From assembly GCA_036505635.1 (NCBI GenBank), contig DASXTC010000034.1, positions 1-36,181 on the forward strand: a DNA stretch of 36,181 bases, in the 5' to 3' direction. The notes beneath the pieces were generated by a model. It was not told where the DNA came from. It searched no databases and worked only from the letters and a program-made list of their open reading frames with translations. Both the position numbers and the translations under genes were made by a program. Origin of the DNA: DASXTC01 sp036505635 (GTDB lineage: Bacteria; Acidobacteriota; Polarisedimenticolia; JACPZX01; DASXTC01). Positions 16,573 through 27,081 of this stretch are shown piece after piece (within the stretch, counting starts at the first letter, position 1; each line of letters opens with the position of its first letter).

Positions 16573-18612
16573 CTACGGCTTCAGGTACCTCTCGAACCAG
16601 GCCATGATGCGCTCGAAGGTCTCGATCTGGTGCGCGCGCTCGCGGAAGCCGTGCTTCTCGCGGGGGAAGACCACGTACTCCACCGGGACCCCCTTCCACC
16701 TGAGCGCGGCATACAGCTCGTCGCTCTGAGGCTTGGGCACCCTCTCGTCGAGCGCCCCCTGCATGATCAGGGTGGGGGTGGCGGCCGCGCCGACGTGGCG
16801 GACGGGGCTCGCCTCCCAGCAGCGTAGGGCGTTCTCGTAGCACCAGAGCGCCCAGTGGACCTGGCTGTTCTCCACCGGCGTGTCGCTCGTGCCCAGAAAC
16901 GACATCCAGTTGGTGATACCGAACAGCTCGACTCCCGCGGCGAACCGATCGCTGTACCGCGTGACCGCCAGCGCGGTGAAGTAGCCGCCATACGAGCCAC
17001 CGGTGATGCCGACCCTCTCGAGATCGATCGGGTACTTGCCGGCCAGGGCGTCGATGGCGTCGAGCACATCGGTGAACTCCTTCCCGCCCAGATTCCCATG
17101 ATCGGCCGCGGCAAACGCCACGCCGCGCCCGGTCGAGCCGCGATAGTTGGGGTAGAGGACGAACCAGCCGCGCTCGGCGAAGGCCTGACCCGGCGCGGCA
17201 TAGCCGGTGTTCCAGCCGTCGAGGAACTGGCTCTCGGGACCGCCGTGAGGGATCACGATGAGCGGGTAGCTCGAGCGGCCCGGGTAGAAGGCGGGGCGGA
17301 TGAGGACCGCCTCGAGGGAGAGCCCGTCGCGGGCCTTGTAGGTCAGGATCTCCTGCCTGCCCCTGGGAAGCGATTCGAGATCCGGGTTGGCCGCCGTGAC
17401 CCGCCGCGGCTCTGCCCCTCCCTTCGACCCCACCTCGCCCACATAGACCTCGGCGGGGCCATCGGCCGTCGAGGCGGCCAGGGCGAATCGAGCCCCGTCC
17501 TTCGACAAGGCGATCGAAGTGAAGATCAGCGGCCCCGGCGCGAGGACCGTCCGGCTCCGGCCGGGGCCCGGGACCTCCAGGATCGCCAGCGCCGTCTTCG
17601 TGCCGCGCACCGCGACGGCCGCCAGGCGCCCGTCGGGCAGCCACGCGATCCGGTTGACCGACTCGGGCGCGTCGCCCGTAAGGTTGACCGGCCGGCCCCC
17701 GGCGGCCGGCACGACGAAGATGCTCCCACTGTAGGAGTCGTGGACGTCCACGCCGGCGCGGTACGCGATCGTCCTGCCGTCCCTCGACCAGGCGACCTGG
17801 TCCACCTTGCCGACCTTGGGCACCAGCTCTCGCGCTGCAGCCGCCTCATCCGCAACCGGGATGACCATCACGCGCTTGAGCATGTACGAGTCGTCGGTGC
17901 GCGGCGTGTCGGAGACCGTCGCCACGACGGCCGAGCCGTCGGGGGACCAGTCCATCTCCCAGATGGAGCGATCGCCGGCGGCGGCCACCGGCCGCGGCAC
18001 ACCCGGCGCGCTCCAGGACCCGCCGGCGCCAGCCTCCATGATCCAGAGGCGGCGCGGCTTGAGATCCTTGTCCACGTTGGTCCAGTCACGGCCCGCCTTC
18101 TCGTCCTTTTCCTGCGCCTCGGTCTTCGGGTCGGAGGCGACGTAGGCGATCCGGCGTCCCTCGGGGGACCACGCGAAGAGCGCCACGTCTGTCTTTTCGT
18201 CCGTGAGGGGGAGCGCCTCGCCCCCCTGCGCGGGCATGAGCCACAGGCGGGTCTTCGCCTTCTCGTCTCCACGCGCGGACAGAAACGCGATTGCGGATCC
18301 ATCGGGGGACCAGGCCGGCGTCTTGTCCTCGACGTCGGCGGTGGTCATCCGGCGCGGGGCGCCCCCCTCGACCGCGACGACCCAGAGGTTGACGTAGGCC
18401 CCGCCCGGCTTGTCCTCGGCGCCTCGCGGCCGCGAGAGGAGGTAAGCGACGCGCCGGCCGTCGGGAGAGATCTCGACGGAGCCGACGCGCGCATAGTCCA
18501 CGATCTTGCCGGCGGTCCATTTCCAGTCGGCGGTCGAAGGCGGGGGGGAGAGCGGGATGAAGGCGAGCAGGATCGCGATGACCGCGGCGCGCGCCGCCAC
18601 CCGGATCGACAT
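16573..18612 (-). CDS. S9-family prolyl-oligopeptidase-like serine peptidase
   Basis: A 679-residue exported peptidase with an N-terminal signal peptide (about residues 6-28). A seven-bladed WD40-like propeller spans about 35-400, with repeated 'SPDG' motifs (for example SPDGRRVAY, SPDGSAIAF). An alpha/beta-hydrolase domain fills the C-terminal 270 residues. The triad is visible: Ser540 in GGSYGGY, Asp622 in 'QGALDERVP' and His654 in 'REKHGF'. The architecture fits dipeptidyl/acylaminoacyl-type oligopeptidases that cut short peptides in the periplasm. I chose ATG 18612, preceded by GAGG at five bases; GTG 18618 overlaps that site. It lies 20 bases downstream of the S1 gene and is probably co-transcribed with it. 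Confidence 0.94.
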   Translation of the reverse strand: MSIRVAARAAVIAILLAFIPLSPPPSTADWKWTAGKIVDYARVGSVEISPDGRRVAYLLSRPRGAEDKPGGAYVNLWVVAVEGGAPRRMTTADVEDKTPAWSPDGSAIAFLSARGDEKAKTRLWLMPAQGGEALPLTDEKTDVALFAWSPEGRRIAYVASDPKTEAQEKDEKAGRDWTNVDKDLKPRRLWIMEAGAGGSWSAPGVPRPVAAAGDRSIWEMDWSPDGSAVVATVSDTPRTDDSYMLKRVMVIPVADEAAAARELVPKVGKVDQVAWSRDGRTIAYRAGVDVHDSYSGSIFVVPAAGGRPVNLTGDAPESVNRIAWLPDGRLAAVAVRGTKTALAILEVPGPGRSRTVLAPGPLIFTSIALSKDGARFALAASTADGPAEVYVGEVGSKGGAEPRRVTAANPDLESLPRGRQEILTYKARDGLSLEAVLIRPAFYPGRSSYPLIVIPHGGPESQFLDGWNTGYAAPGQAFAERGWFVLYPNYRGSTGRGVAFAAADHGNLGGKEFTDVLDAIDALAGKYPIDLERVGITGGSYGGYFTALAVTRYSDRFAAGVELFGITNWMSFLGTSDTPVENSQVHWALWCYENALRCWEASPVRHVGAAATPTLIMQGALDERVPKPQSDELYAALRWKGVPVEYVVFPREKHGFRERAHQIETFERIMAWFERYLKP

Positions 18613-18632
18613 CGGCACCTCGCGCGAGGATT

Positions 18633-20168
18633 TCAGCTCGGTTTCTTGGGCGAGTCCTTCATGGCGTTGAAGGCGTCGGCGAGAGTGGAGAAGCTGGTGC
18701 CCCCCGACTTGACCGGGTCCTTCCTGTATTTTTCAACCGCCTCGCGCTCCTCGCGGCCCATGGCCTTGACCAGCGAGAGCCGGATCTTGCGTCCGGCGGG
18801 ATCGACCTCGATGACCTCGGCGGTCAGCTCCGTGCCGGCGGGGAAGAGCCTCTTGTGATCGGCGCCGCGCTGCGTCCCCAGCTCGTTGTTGGGGATCATG
18901 CCGGCGCGTCCAGGGCCCAGCCGGATGAAGACGCCGAACTTCTCGACGCGCTCGACCTTTCCCTTGACCGTCTCGCCGACCTTCGGCGGCTCCGGTGGGG
19001 GTGGGGCGCTCACCCCTGGCGCGGGCTTCTCGGTGGCGAGCCCGAGCGAAACGCGCCGGCGGGCCTCGTCGACCTTGACCACCGAGACCTTCAGCTCTTC
19101 TCCCGCCTTGATCATGTCCTGGGGCTTTGCGTTGCGGCCGGCGCCGCCGCCGTTCTTCATCGCCGCCATCTCGCTGACGTGGAGGAGGCCGTCCACACCG
19201 GGCAGCACTTCGAGGAAGGCGCCGAAGTCGGTCACCCGCATCACCTTGGCCGTGATGACCTGGCCCTGCCTGACCCGATCCCCCACGCCGATCCACGGAT
19301 CCCCTTCGAGCGGCTTGCGGGTGAGCGAGATCTTCTTCTTCTTCGCATCGATCTTGAGGATCTGGACGTCGAGGCTCTGTCCGACCGAAAGGAGGTCGGA
19401 CGGCTTCTCGACGCGCGCGTGGGAGATCTCCGAGACGTGCAGCAGCCCCTGGATCCCGCCGCCGAGCTCGATGAAAGCGCCGAAATCCTGCAGGGAGACG
19501 ATGGTCCCCTTCATGACGCTCCCCTCGGTGATGCTGGCGCGCACTTCCTCTTCCTGTTTTCGCTGCTCCACCTCGATGAGCGCGCGGCGCGACAGCACGA
19601 GGTTGCGCTTGCCCGGGTTGTACTCCTTGATGAGGAAGTCGAAGGTCTTGTGGAAGTAGAGGGTGGGGTCCTCCTGGCGGCGCACGTCGATCTGGGAGAA
19701 GGGACAGAAGCCGCGGACCCCGGAGACCTGGACTTCGTAGCCGCCCTTCACGCTGGCCGTCACGCGCCCCGAGACGGGCACGCCGTTTCGGGAGGCGTCG
19801 ATCAGCATCTGCTTGACCGCGTGTTTGTCCTTCGTGGAGGCGGACATCCTGCGCGAGAGCCTGACGCCTCCCTCCGTGGAGACAACGGTCGCCTCGATCG
19901 GATCGCCCACCTGGATCGACAGCGAGCCATCCTCGGCGGCCAGCTCGGCGCGGGCGATCGTCGCCTCGCTCTTGCCACCGACGTCGACGAGGATGTCGGT
20001 CTCGCCGATCTGGACCACCTTCCCCTTGACCACGGAGCCGGCGGCGTGGCGCTTCGGATCGCTGCTGGAAGCCAGAAGACGGGCGAACTCCTCGTGGGAG
20101 GTGGGAGCGTCTGGAGTCGTCTGGGGTTCGGGCAGGATGGGAGGCTTGGGTTCGGTCTGATCGCTCAC
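18633..20168 (-). CDS. S1-domain RNA-binding protein, five repeats
   Basis: A 511-residue protein related to ribosomal protein S1, which brings mRNA to the 30S subunit. Five S1 (OB-fold) domains can be read at about 44-107, 124-190, 205-275, 292-375 and 395-465. The third and fourth carry the canonical 'DFGAF..l..g..GLLHVSE' core, while the first two are diverged as in S1 proteins. E. coli S1 has six domains and 557 residues. The second domain keeps 'GFCPFSQIDVR' and a 'FLIKEYNPGKRNLVLSRR' segment, both usual for true S1/RpsA. I therefore think this is the ribosomal or a close paralogous form. The GTG at 20168 has a GGAGA Shine-Dalgarno and lies downstream of an extended -10 promoter; an in-frame ATG at 20201 would lie upstream of the transcription start. 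Confidence 0.9.
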   Translation of the reverse strand: MSDQTEPKPPILPEPQTTPDAPTSHEEFARLLASSSDPKRHAAGSVVKGKVVQIGETDILVDVGGKSEATIARAELAAEDGSLSIQVGDPIEATVVSTEGGVRLSRRMSASTKDKHAVKQMLIDASRNGVPVSGRVTASVKGGYEVQVSGVRGFCPFSQIDVRRQEDPTLYFHKTFDFLIKEYNPGKRNLVLSRRALIEVEQRKQEEEVRASITEGSVMKGTIVSLQDFGAFIELGGGIQGLLHVSEISHARVEKPSDLLSVGQSLDVQILKIDAKKKKISLTRKPLEGDPWIGVGDRVRQGQVITAKVMRVTDFGAFLEVLPGVDGLLHVSEMAAMKNGGGAGRNAKPQDMIKAGEELKVSVVKVDEARRRVSLGLATEKPAPGVSAPPPPEPPKVGETVKGKVERVEKFGVFIRLGPGRAGMIPNNELGTQRGADHKRLFPAGTELTAEVIEVDPAGRKIRLSLVKAMGREEREAVEKYRKDPVKSGGTSFSTLADAFNAMKDSPKKPS

Positions 20169-20191
20169 GCATGGTCTCCGGTGTGGCGCCG

Positions 20192-20200
20192 ATTCTAGCA
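20192..20200 (-). promoter_or_regulatory. Extended -10 promoter of the S1 gene
   Basis: Minus strand TGCTAGAAT (20200-20192) matches the extended -10 form TGnTATAAT at eight of nine informative bases. No -35 box is needed for this class, and none is evident. Transcription would start near 20185, 17 bases before GTG 20168, leaving room for its GGAGA ribosome-binding site. Confidence 0.55.
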
Positions 20201-20236
20201 TTGCAAGGGCCGCGGAGCGAGTACAGAATTGGGGCG

Positions 20237-20836
20237 ATGAAGCTGGTTTCCCCCGCCGGGGTGATCCTGACCGGGATGGGCGTGGCGTTCGTCCTCTTCT
20301 TTCGCGACGCGCTGATCCTGTCTATCTCGCGTCCCGGCAGGCGATTCACCTCGATCCACCCCTGGGAGATATGGCTCCACCCGCTCAAGGTCCTCGCGCT
20401 GGCGGGCTGGCTCTGGGTGGCGGGGGCGACCAGCCTCGACAGACCGCTGTTCTCCTTCCTGCCCGCTCCCGCGGTCGCCGCCCTGGGATGGGCCGGGGCC
20501 GCCATGGCGGTGGGCGGGATCTCGTTCTCGTGCTGGGCGAAGATGACCCTGGGCGCGCAGTTCGCCTCGCGCGTGGCATTGCACGAGGCGCATCTTCTCG
20601 TGATGACGGGGCCCTACCTGATCACGAGACATCCGATCTACACGGGGGTGCTGCTGCTCCTGTGGGGGGTGGTGTTGGCGCTGAACTCCGTGGCCGCCCT
20701 GCTCATCTGGGGGATGCTCTTCACCAGTTTGATGTACCTCCACACGGTGGCCGAGGAAGAGCTCCTGCTCGAGCGGTATGGGGATCTCTACAGAACCTAC
20801 CAGCGCAGGGTGCCGCGCCTGCTTCCCTTTGTTTGA
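20237..20836 (+). CDS. Isoprenylcysteine carboxyl methyltransferase-like membrane protein
   Basis: A 199-residue multi-pass membrane protein of the ICMT/PEMT methyltransferase superfamily, SAM-dependent. The cofactor-binding signature 'TGPYLITRHPIYTG' lies at about 137-150, and the C-terminal 'EEELLLERYGDLYRTYQRRV' at about 175-194 matches the family. About five hydrophobic helices are seen. In bacteria the substrate of these proteins is usually unknown (lipids or small isoprenoids are possible); prenylated proteins are not expected. ATG 20237 is only seven bases after a possible -10 box (20224-20229), with TTGCAA at 20201-20206 as -35, suggesting a leaderless transcript. It is divergent from the S1 gene across 68 bases. 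Confidence 0.87.
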   Translation: MKLVSPAGVILTGMGVAFVLFFRDALILSISRPGRRFTSIHPWEIWLHPLKVLALAGWLWVAGATSLDRPLFSFLPAPAVAALGWAGAAMAVGGISFSCWAKMTLGAQFASRVALHEAHLLVMTGPYLITRHPIYTGVLLLLWGVVLALNSVAALLIWGMLFTSLMYLHTVAEEELLLERYGDLYRTYQRRVPRLLPFV

Positions 20837-20862
20837 CTCCGCGTCGCGGGCGATGATAGAGT
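20833..20862 (+). promoter_or_regulatory. Promoter of the icd-mdh-DUF3857 run
   Basis: TTGACT (20833-20838), which overlaps the stop codon of the methyltransferase gene, is followed by an 18-base spacer and TAGAGT (20857-20862). The -10 box ends seven bases before GTG 20870, so the transcript may begin at the start codon. No Shine-Dalgarno precedes GTG 20870 or ATG 20894, which fits a leaderless message. Confidence 0.4.
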
Positions 20863-20869
20863 TCCGCGC

Positions 20870-22132
<1,263 letters not shown>

Positions 22133-22154
22133 AGGGATCCGGGAGATCGCGGCC

Positions 22155-23081
22155 ATGAGATTCAAGGTGACGGTTGTCGGAGCGGGCAACGTGGGAGCCA
22201 CCGCGGCCCAGCGCATCGCCGAGAAGGGATACGCGGACGTGGCGCTGGTGGACATCATCGAAGGCGTTCCGCAGGGCAAGGCGCTCGACCTGATGGAGGC
22301 CGGCCCCGTGGAGGGATACGACGCCCGGCTCGTGGGTTCCAACAGCTATGACGTGACGGACAACTCCGACATCGTCGTCATCACGGCTGGGCTGCCGCGC
22401 AAGCCCGGCATGAGCCGCGACGACCTCCTGATGAAGAACTACGAGATCGTCAAGGGGGTCACGGAGCAGGTGGCGCGCCGTTCGCCCAAAGGTATCCTCG
22501 TGGTAGTCAGCAACCCCCTCGACGCCATGTGCCAGGTGGCGCTGAGGGTGAGCCGCTTCCCGCGCGAACGGGTCGTGGGGATGGCGGGCATCCTGGACTC
22601 GGCCCGGTTTCGCACCTTCATCGCGATGGAGCTGGGCGTGTCGGTCGACAACATCCACGCCCTCGTGATGGGCGGCCACGGCGACACCATGGTGCCGCTG
22701 CCGCGCTTCTCGACCGTGTCGGGCGTGCCCATCACCGAGCTGATGAACGGCGACACGATCGGCCGCCTGGTGCAGCGCACCCGTGACGGCGGCGCGGAGA
22801 TCGTCTCGCTGCTCAAGACGGGCAGCGCCTTCTACGCTCCCTCGGCGGCGGTGGTCGAAATGGTCGACTCGATCCTGATGGACCGCCGGAAGATCCTCCC
22901 GTGTGCCGCCTACCTGCAGGGGGAGTATGGGATCAATGATCTCTTTGTCGGCGTCCCGGTGAAGCTCGGGTCGCGCGGCATCGAGAAGGTCATCGAGCTG
23001 AAGCTCACCAACGAGGAGCGGGCGATGCTGCAGAAATCCGCCGACACGGTGGCCGAGCTCGTGAAGGTGATGGGGATCTGA
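22155..23081 (+). CDS. mdh: Malate dehydrogenase, LDH-like type
   Basis: Interconverts malate and oxaloacetate with NAD; cytosolic TCA enzyme. The 308 residues fit the lactate-dehydrogenase-like bacterial MDH group. GAGNVG (9-14) with Asp33 marks NAD binding. 'GLPRKPGMSRDDLL' (79-92) carries the arginines that select malate over lactate. 'VSNPLD' near 118-123 and His175 in 'MGGHGD' give the active site. ATG 22155 has a GGGAGA Shine-Dalgarno. Its stop is 19 bases from the TTG start of the first DUF3857 gene, with no terminator seen, so read-through into that cluster is likely. Confidence 0.96.
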   Translation: MRFKVTVVGAGNVGATAAQRIAEKGYADVALVDIIEGVPQGKALDLMEAGPVEGYDARLVGSNSYDVTDNSDIVVITAGLPRKPGMSRDDLLMKNYEIVKGVTEQVARRSPKGILVVVSNPLDAMCQVALRVSRFPRERVVGMAGILDSARFRTFIAMELGVSVDNIHALVMGGHGDTMVPLPRFSTVSGVPITELMNGDTIGRLVQRTRDGGAEIVSLLKTGSAFYAPSAAVVEMVDSILMDRRKILPCAAYLQGEYGINDLFVGVPVKLGSRGIEKVIELKLTNEERAMLQKSADTVAELVKVMGI

Positions 23082-23100
23082 GCTCGACCCGGGGGGCGCG

Positions 23101-25065
23101 TTGCTCGCGTATCTCATCGCGGCCTTTCTCGCAACGACCGCCCCCCCTCCTATCGATCCGAACCACCTCGCGCTGACCGACTGCCCCGGAGAGCCCGGCT
23201 GCCCGGCCCTCGTCCTCCTGTACGACGTCGAGCTGGACAACGCGCCAGACCACCCGCGCGTCTCCCGGCGGCGCATCATCAAGGTCTTCACCCAGGAGGG
23301 GATCGACCGCTACACTGACCTGGAGATCAACGAGCCCGCCGCGGACATGGACGTCATGAACCTGGCGGGCCGGACGATCCTGCCGGATGGCAGGGTGATC
23401 CCGCTGGCGCCGGAAAACATCCTGTTGAAGTCGGGGATGGGCGAGGAAGGGGAGCCGATCCGGCGCAGGTCGGCGAAGTTTTCCGGTGTGGTGCCCGGCG
23501 CCACGATCGAGCTCTCGTACGACGCGTTCTGGCGCCAGATCACGACGATCTCGGAGTTCGTCTGGGACCTGCAGTGGTCGATTCCGATCCTCGAGGGGCG
23601 GATGAGGCTGCGCCAGGGCCAGTGGCGCATGCAGTGGAGTCAGTCGGGCCTCGAAGAGGTGCCTGTTACGCATACGACTCCCTCCAGGAACCTGGAGGAG
23701 TTCACCGTTTCGAGCGTGCCGTCGGTCCCCTTCGAGCCTCTCTCGCCGCCGCCCGAGGCCCTGCGCGCGCGGCTCTTCTTCTACATCCCGGTGACCCAGG
23801 CAGACTGGCTGGGGCAGGTCGCTGGGAGGCTGGCCGGCCGGACCGGGGCCTTCATCGAGAGATCGCCCGCCGTGGCCGCGAAGGTGGGCGCTCTCGCGCC
23901 GGCAACCGAGCCCCCGCTCGAGAGAGTCCGCAAGATCTACGGCTTCGTTCAGGAGGAGATCGGCACGGAACAGAAGCGCCTGGGTGAGACCGCGTCTCGA
24001 AAGGTGGCTGAGGCCCGGAACGCCGCGGACGTGCTCGCCCGCGGCTACGGAGACGACCTGGAGCGGACACTCCTGTTCGTCGCCATGGTGAAGGAAGCGG
24101 GCCTGGAGCCGGCGCTGCTCAACGTCGTGGAGCGCACCGCCAGCGGATTCGACCAGAGTACCCCCGACGAATCGCAGCTCAACGCCTTCGCCGCCGCCGT
24201 GAAGATCGGCGACGGATGGACGTTCTACGACGTGGCGGTCAGGTACTGCCCCTTCGCGATGATCGCCCCCGAGAAGGAATCCGACGTCCCCAACGCGATC
24301 CTCCTCCGGCCGGAGAAGGGGCAGGGCTTCAAAAGGGAGGTGCATCTGTCGGGCCGCGTCGGCACGGTGTACGACCCCGCGCCCTACTTCGTCGTGACGA
24401 TCCCCGTGTCGCGGTCGGGCCGTAACGTCCTGACCCGGGAGGCGCGCGTGACGCTGTCGGTGGATGGCGGCGCCCGGGTCGAGGTCTCGGATCAGGGGAC
24501 AGGGCTCGCCGGCCTCGACATCAGGAGGGAGTTCGCCGGTCTCGACGAGGATGGACGCAAGGAGGCGATCGCCAGCAGGGTGCGCGAGATCGACCCCACC
24601 GCGAAGCCGGGGGACTTCTCCTCCGAGGAGCTCGAGTCGTTCGACAAGCCGGCCACCGTGCGTTACACGCTCTCCCTGACCGACCTCGCGTCACGGGTGG
24701 GAGATCGCTTGATCGTCCCGGTCTCGATGCTCAATCTGGGTCGGCCCAACCCTTTCGCGCCGGCAGCGCGGCGGGCGCCCGTCTCTTTTCCGCATACGCA
24801 GAAGACGCGCGAGAAGGTCATCATCGAGGTCCCGGCCGGGTGCGTGCCCGAGGAGCTGCCGGAAAGGACACTCATAAAGGAAGGGCCTCTTACGCTGGCC
24901 ACGTTCTTCTCGCGCGAGATGGGCGCGGTCGTCTTCAACCGTCACCTCGAGGTAAACACCATCTCGTGGCCCGCCGCCGACTACGCCCGGCTGAGGGCCT
25001 TCTTCGAGAAGGTCCGGGAGGCCGACAGGCAGGTGATCGTGTTCAGGAAAAGCACCGTTCCGTAG
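23101..25065 (+). CDS. DUF3857 protein with degenerate transglutaminase domain, copy 1
   Basis: A 654-residue exported protein, signal peptide about residues 1-15, TTG start with a GGGGG stretch upstream. DUF3857 spans about 30-230 ('RTILPDGRVIPL', 'GVVPGATIELSYD'), a transglutaminase-like region about 280-420, and a DUF3858-like C-terminal part. The position of the catalytic Cys is Asp319 (GYGDDLERT), and the His position is Ala within 'QLNAFAAAV'; only the 'FYD' aspartate survives. It should be inactive as a cysteine enzyme. It shares 'TDCPGEPGC' near the N-terminus and 'VRYCPFAMI' after the FYD with copies 2 and 3, which are not general family features. It is the first of four tandem genes; role unknown, probably periplasmic. 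Confidence 0.88.
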   Translation: MLAYLIAAFLATTAPPPIDPNHLALTDCPGEPGCPALVLLYDVELDNAPDHPRVSRRRIIKVFTQEGIDRYTDLEINEPAADMDVMNLAGRTILPDGRVIPLAPENILLKSGMGEEGEPIRRRSAKFSGVVPGATIELSYDAFWRQITTISEFVWDLQWSIPILEGRMRLRQGQWRMQWSQSGLEEVPVTHTTPSRNLEEFTVSSVPSVPFEPLSPPPEALRARLFFYIPVTQADWLGQVAGRLAGRTGAFIERSPAVAAKVGALAPATEPPLERVRKIYGFVQEEIGTEQKRLGETASRKVAEARNAADVLARGYGDDLERTLLFVAMVKEAGLEPALLNVVERTASGFDQSTPDESQLNAFAAAVKIGDGWTFYDVAVRYCPFAMIAPEKESDVPNAILLRPEKGQGFKREVHLSGRVGTVYDPAPYFVVTIPVSRSGRNVLTREARVTLSVDGGARVEVSDQGTGLAGLDIRREFAGLDEDGRKEAIASRVREIDPTAKPGDFSSEELESFDKPATVRYTLSLTDLASRVGDRLIVPVSMLNLGRPNPFAPAARRAPVSFPHTQKTREKVIIEVPAGCVPEELPERTLIKEGPLTLATFFSREMGAVVFNRHLEVNTISWPAADYARLRAFFEKVREADRQVIVFRKSTVP

Positions 25066-25080
25066 TACCATTGCGTGGTG

Positions 25081-27081
25081 ATGTGGCGTTCTTTCCCGGC
25101 ACGGAAGGCTCTCCTCGCGCTTGCCCTGGCGGCCATGGCCGGCCTCGCCGTCGCGGGCGGCGGCAAAGCGATCGATCCCAACTATCTCTCGATCACCGAT
25201 TGCCCCGGCGAGCCGGGCTGCGCTGCGATCGTGCTGCTGGATGAGGCCGAGCTCAGCACCGCGCTAGCGCTTGTCCGCGTCTCGCGCAGGCGGATCATCA
25301 AGGTGTTCACGGATGCGGGCATCGCCGCTCATGCCGACGTAGTGGTGACCGAGAGGCCCGGTTACGAAGACTGCAGAAACCTCAAGGGGCGCACGGTCCT
25401 GCCGGACGGGCAGATAATTCCCCTGGATCAGGAAAGTATCTTCGTGAAACCGACCTACAGGAAGGGTATCCTCCGGCTGCGGGCGAAGTCGGCGAAGTTC
25501 CCGGGCGTGGTGCGCGGCGCCATCATCGACTACTCGTATGACCTGTACATGCCGAAAGGGTTGTACAACGCGGCGTGGACCTGGAAGATCCAGGACGAGA
25601 TCCCGGTCCTCAGAGCGCACCTGACGCTGAGACCGGGCGTGATCCCGTTCTCGTGGCGTATCTTCGGCCCTGAGCAGTCACGGATCACGCACACATCCCC
25701 GCGTATGTCCGTGGACTACTTCCACGCGGAGAACATGCCGTCGCTGCCGCGGGAGCCTTTCTCTCCCCCTACCGAGGAAGTGCGCACGAGACTCCTTTTC
25801 TACATGCTGTTCAATCAGATGTGGTTCAGCGAGCTGGCGGAGCTGATCGGCCGGGGGGCTGGTATCTTCCTCGAGAAAAACGCCGGGATCCCTGAGAAAG
25901 TCAAGGAGTTGGTAGCGCCGGACGATCCCCCCCTCGAGAAAGTCAGACGGATCTACCGGTTCATCCAGCACCAAGTCGGCACCGAAGAGGAGCGCCTGAG
26001 CCGGACCGCGAGCGAGGACCTTATGGAGGCCGACAATGTCGGAGAAGTGCTCAAACGCGGCTACGGCGACGACTACGAGCGTACGATGCTGTTTCTCGCG
26101 ATGGTGAAGGAGGTCGGTCTGCCGCCGGGACTGTTGCTGACGACCGATCGTCGGCATGGAACCTTGAACGTCGATGCTCCCGACGTGCGCCAGCTCGAGT
26201 CGTTCGCCGCGGCAGTCAATCTGGACGGCGTTTGGAGGTACTACGATCCAGCCGTCAGGCACTGTCCTTTCGGCATGCTCGCGGGGCACAAGGAGGCAGG
26301 ATTGCCCAACGCGTTGCTCGTCACGCCTCGCAAGCCCCGCAAGGTCGATTCCTCCGAGTCCTGGGAGACCCAGGTGAACAGAATTCTGAAGGAAGGGACC
26401 AACATGCTGCTGGCGATCCCTTTTTCGAGAGCCACCGACAATGTGCTGCGCAGGGAAGCTTCGGTACGGCTGGAGGCGGACAGCTCCGCGCAGATCCAGG
26501 TCAGAGAGCAGGCGGAAGGGCAGCCCGATCTGGACAGGCGCGAGAGGTATGGCGGGAAGACCTATGAGGAGATGAGCGCAGCGCTTGCGAAGGAGCTTCA
26601 CGGGACCGTGCCTGGCGCGGAGCTCCTCTCGGCGTCATTCGATGGGCTCGATGATCCCGCCGGGGCTCTCACGATCCGGTACAGCGTGTCCGTGCCCGCG
26701 CTCGCTGTCGTCGCGGGGGACCGGATGGTGGTCACGCCTTCGCTGTTCGCCGCCTCAGCGCACAATCCCTTCACGGCGGAGACGCGCCTCACGCCAGTTC
26801 ATTTCCCGCACACCCAGAAGACGGTGGACCGGATCACATATGAGATCCCTCGCGGATACGCGATCAGCGAGCAACCCGAGGGCGTGATCCTGCGGGAAGG
26901 GGCGTTTCTGATCGTGACCAGTTTTGAGGCGGAAGAAGGGAGGCTCGTGTTCACGCGCCGGGTTGACATCGACGCGGCGATCTGGCCGATCGAGGCGTAC
27001 CCCCAGCTCAGGTCATTCTTCGAGAGGGTCCAGGTGGCGGATCGTCAGGCCATTGTCCTCAGAAGGAGGGCTACGGAGTGA
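25081..27081 (+). CDS. DUF3857 protein with degenerate transglutaminase domain, copy 2
   Basis: A 666-residue paralogue of the preceding gene, with a signal peptide of about 25 residues (ending near 'LAVAGGG'). The domain order is the same. Asp331 (GYGDDYERT) replaces the catalytic Cys and 'QLESFAAAV' replaces the His motif, while 'YYDPAVRHCPFGML' keeps the Asp and the extra Cys. The N-terminal 'TDCPGEPGC' signature is present. The C-terminal block 'PFTAETRLTPVHFPHTQKT' closely matches its siblings. Three start codons in a row (GTG 25075, GTG 25078, ATG 25081) lack a Shine-Dalgarno; I prefer the ATG. The base composition looks a little less GC-rich than in copies 1 and 3. Function unknown. 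Confidence 0.87.
   Translation: MWRSFPARKALLALALAAMAGLAVAGGGKAIDPNYLSITDCPGEPGCAAIVLLDEAELSTALALVRVSRRRIIKVFTDAGIAAHADVVVTERPGYEDCRNLKGRTVLPDGQIIPLDQESIFVKPTYRKGILRLRAKSAKFPGVVRGAIIDYSYDLYMPKGLYNAAWTWKIQDEIPVLRAHLTLRPGVIPFSWRIFGPEQSRITHTSPRMSVDYFHAENMPSLPREPFSPPTEEVRTRLLFYMLFNQMWFSELAELIGRGAGIFLEKNAGIPEKVKELVAPDDPPLEKVRRIYRFIQHQVGTEEERLSRTASEDLMEADNVGEVLKRGYGDDYERTMLFLAMVKEVGLPPGLLLTTDRRHGTLNVDAPDVRQLESFAAAVNLDGVWRYYDPAVRHCPFGMLAGHKEAGLPNALLVTPRKPRKVDSSESWETQVNRILKEGTNMLLAIPFSRATDNVLRREASVRLEADSSAQIQVREQAEGQPDLDRRERYGGKTYEEMSAALAKELHGTVPGAELLSASFDGLDDPAGALTIRYSVSVPALAVVAGDRMVVTPSLFAASAHNPFTAETRLTPVHFPHTQKTVDRITYEIPRGYAISEQPEGVILREGAFLIVTSFEAEEGRLVFTRRVDIDAAIWPIEAYPQLRSFFERVQVADRQAIVLRRRATE

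Noticed and set aside
20169..20201. In-frame ATG at 20201 as start of the S1 gene
   Set aside because: It would overlap or precede the predicted transcription start of the extended -10 promoter and lacks a Shine-Dalgarno.
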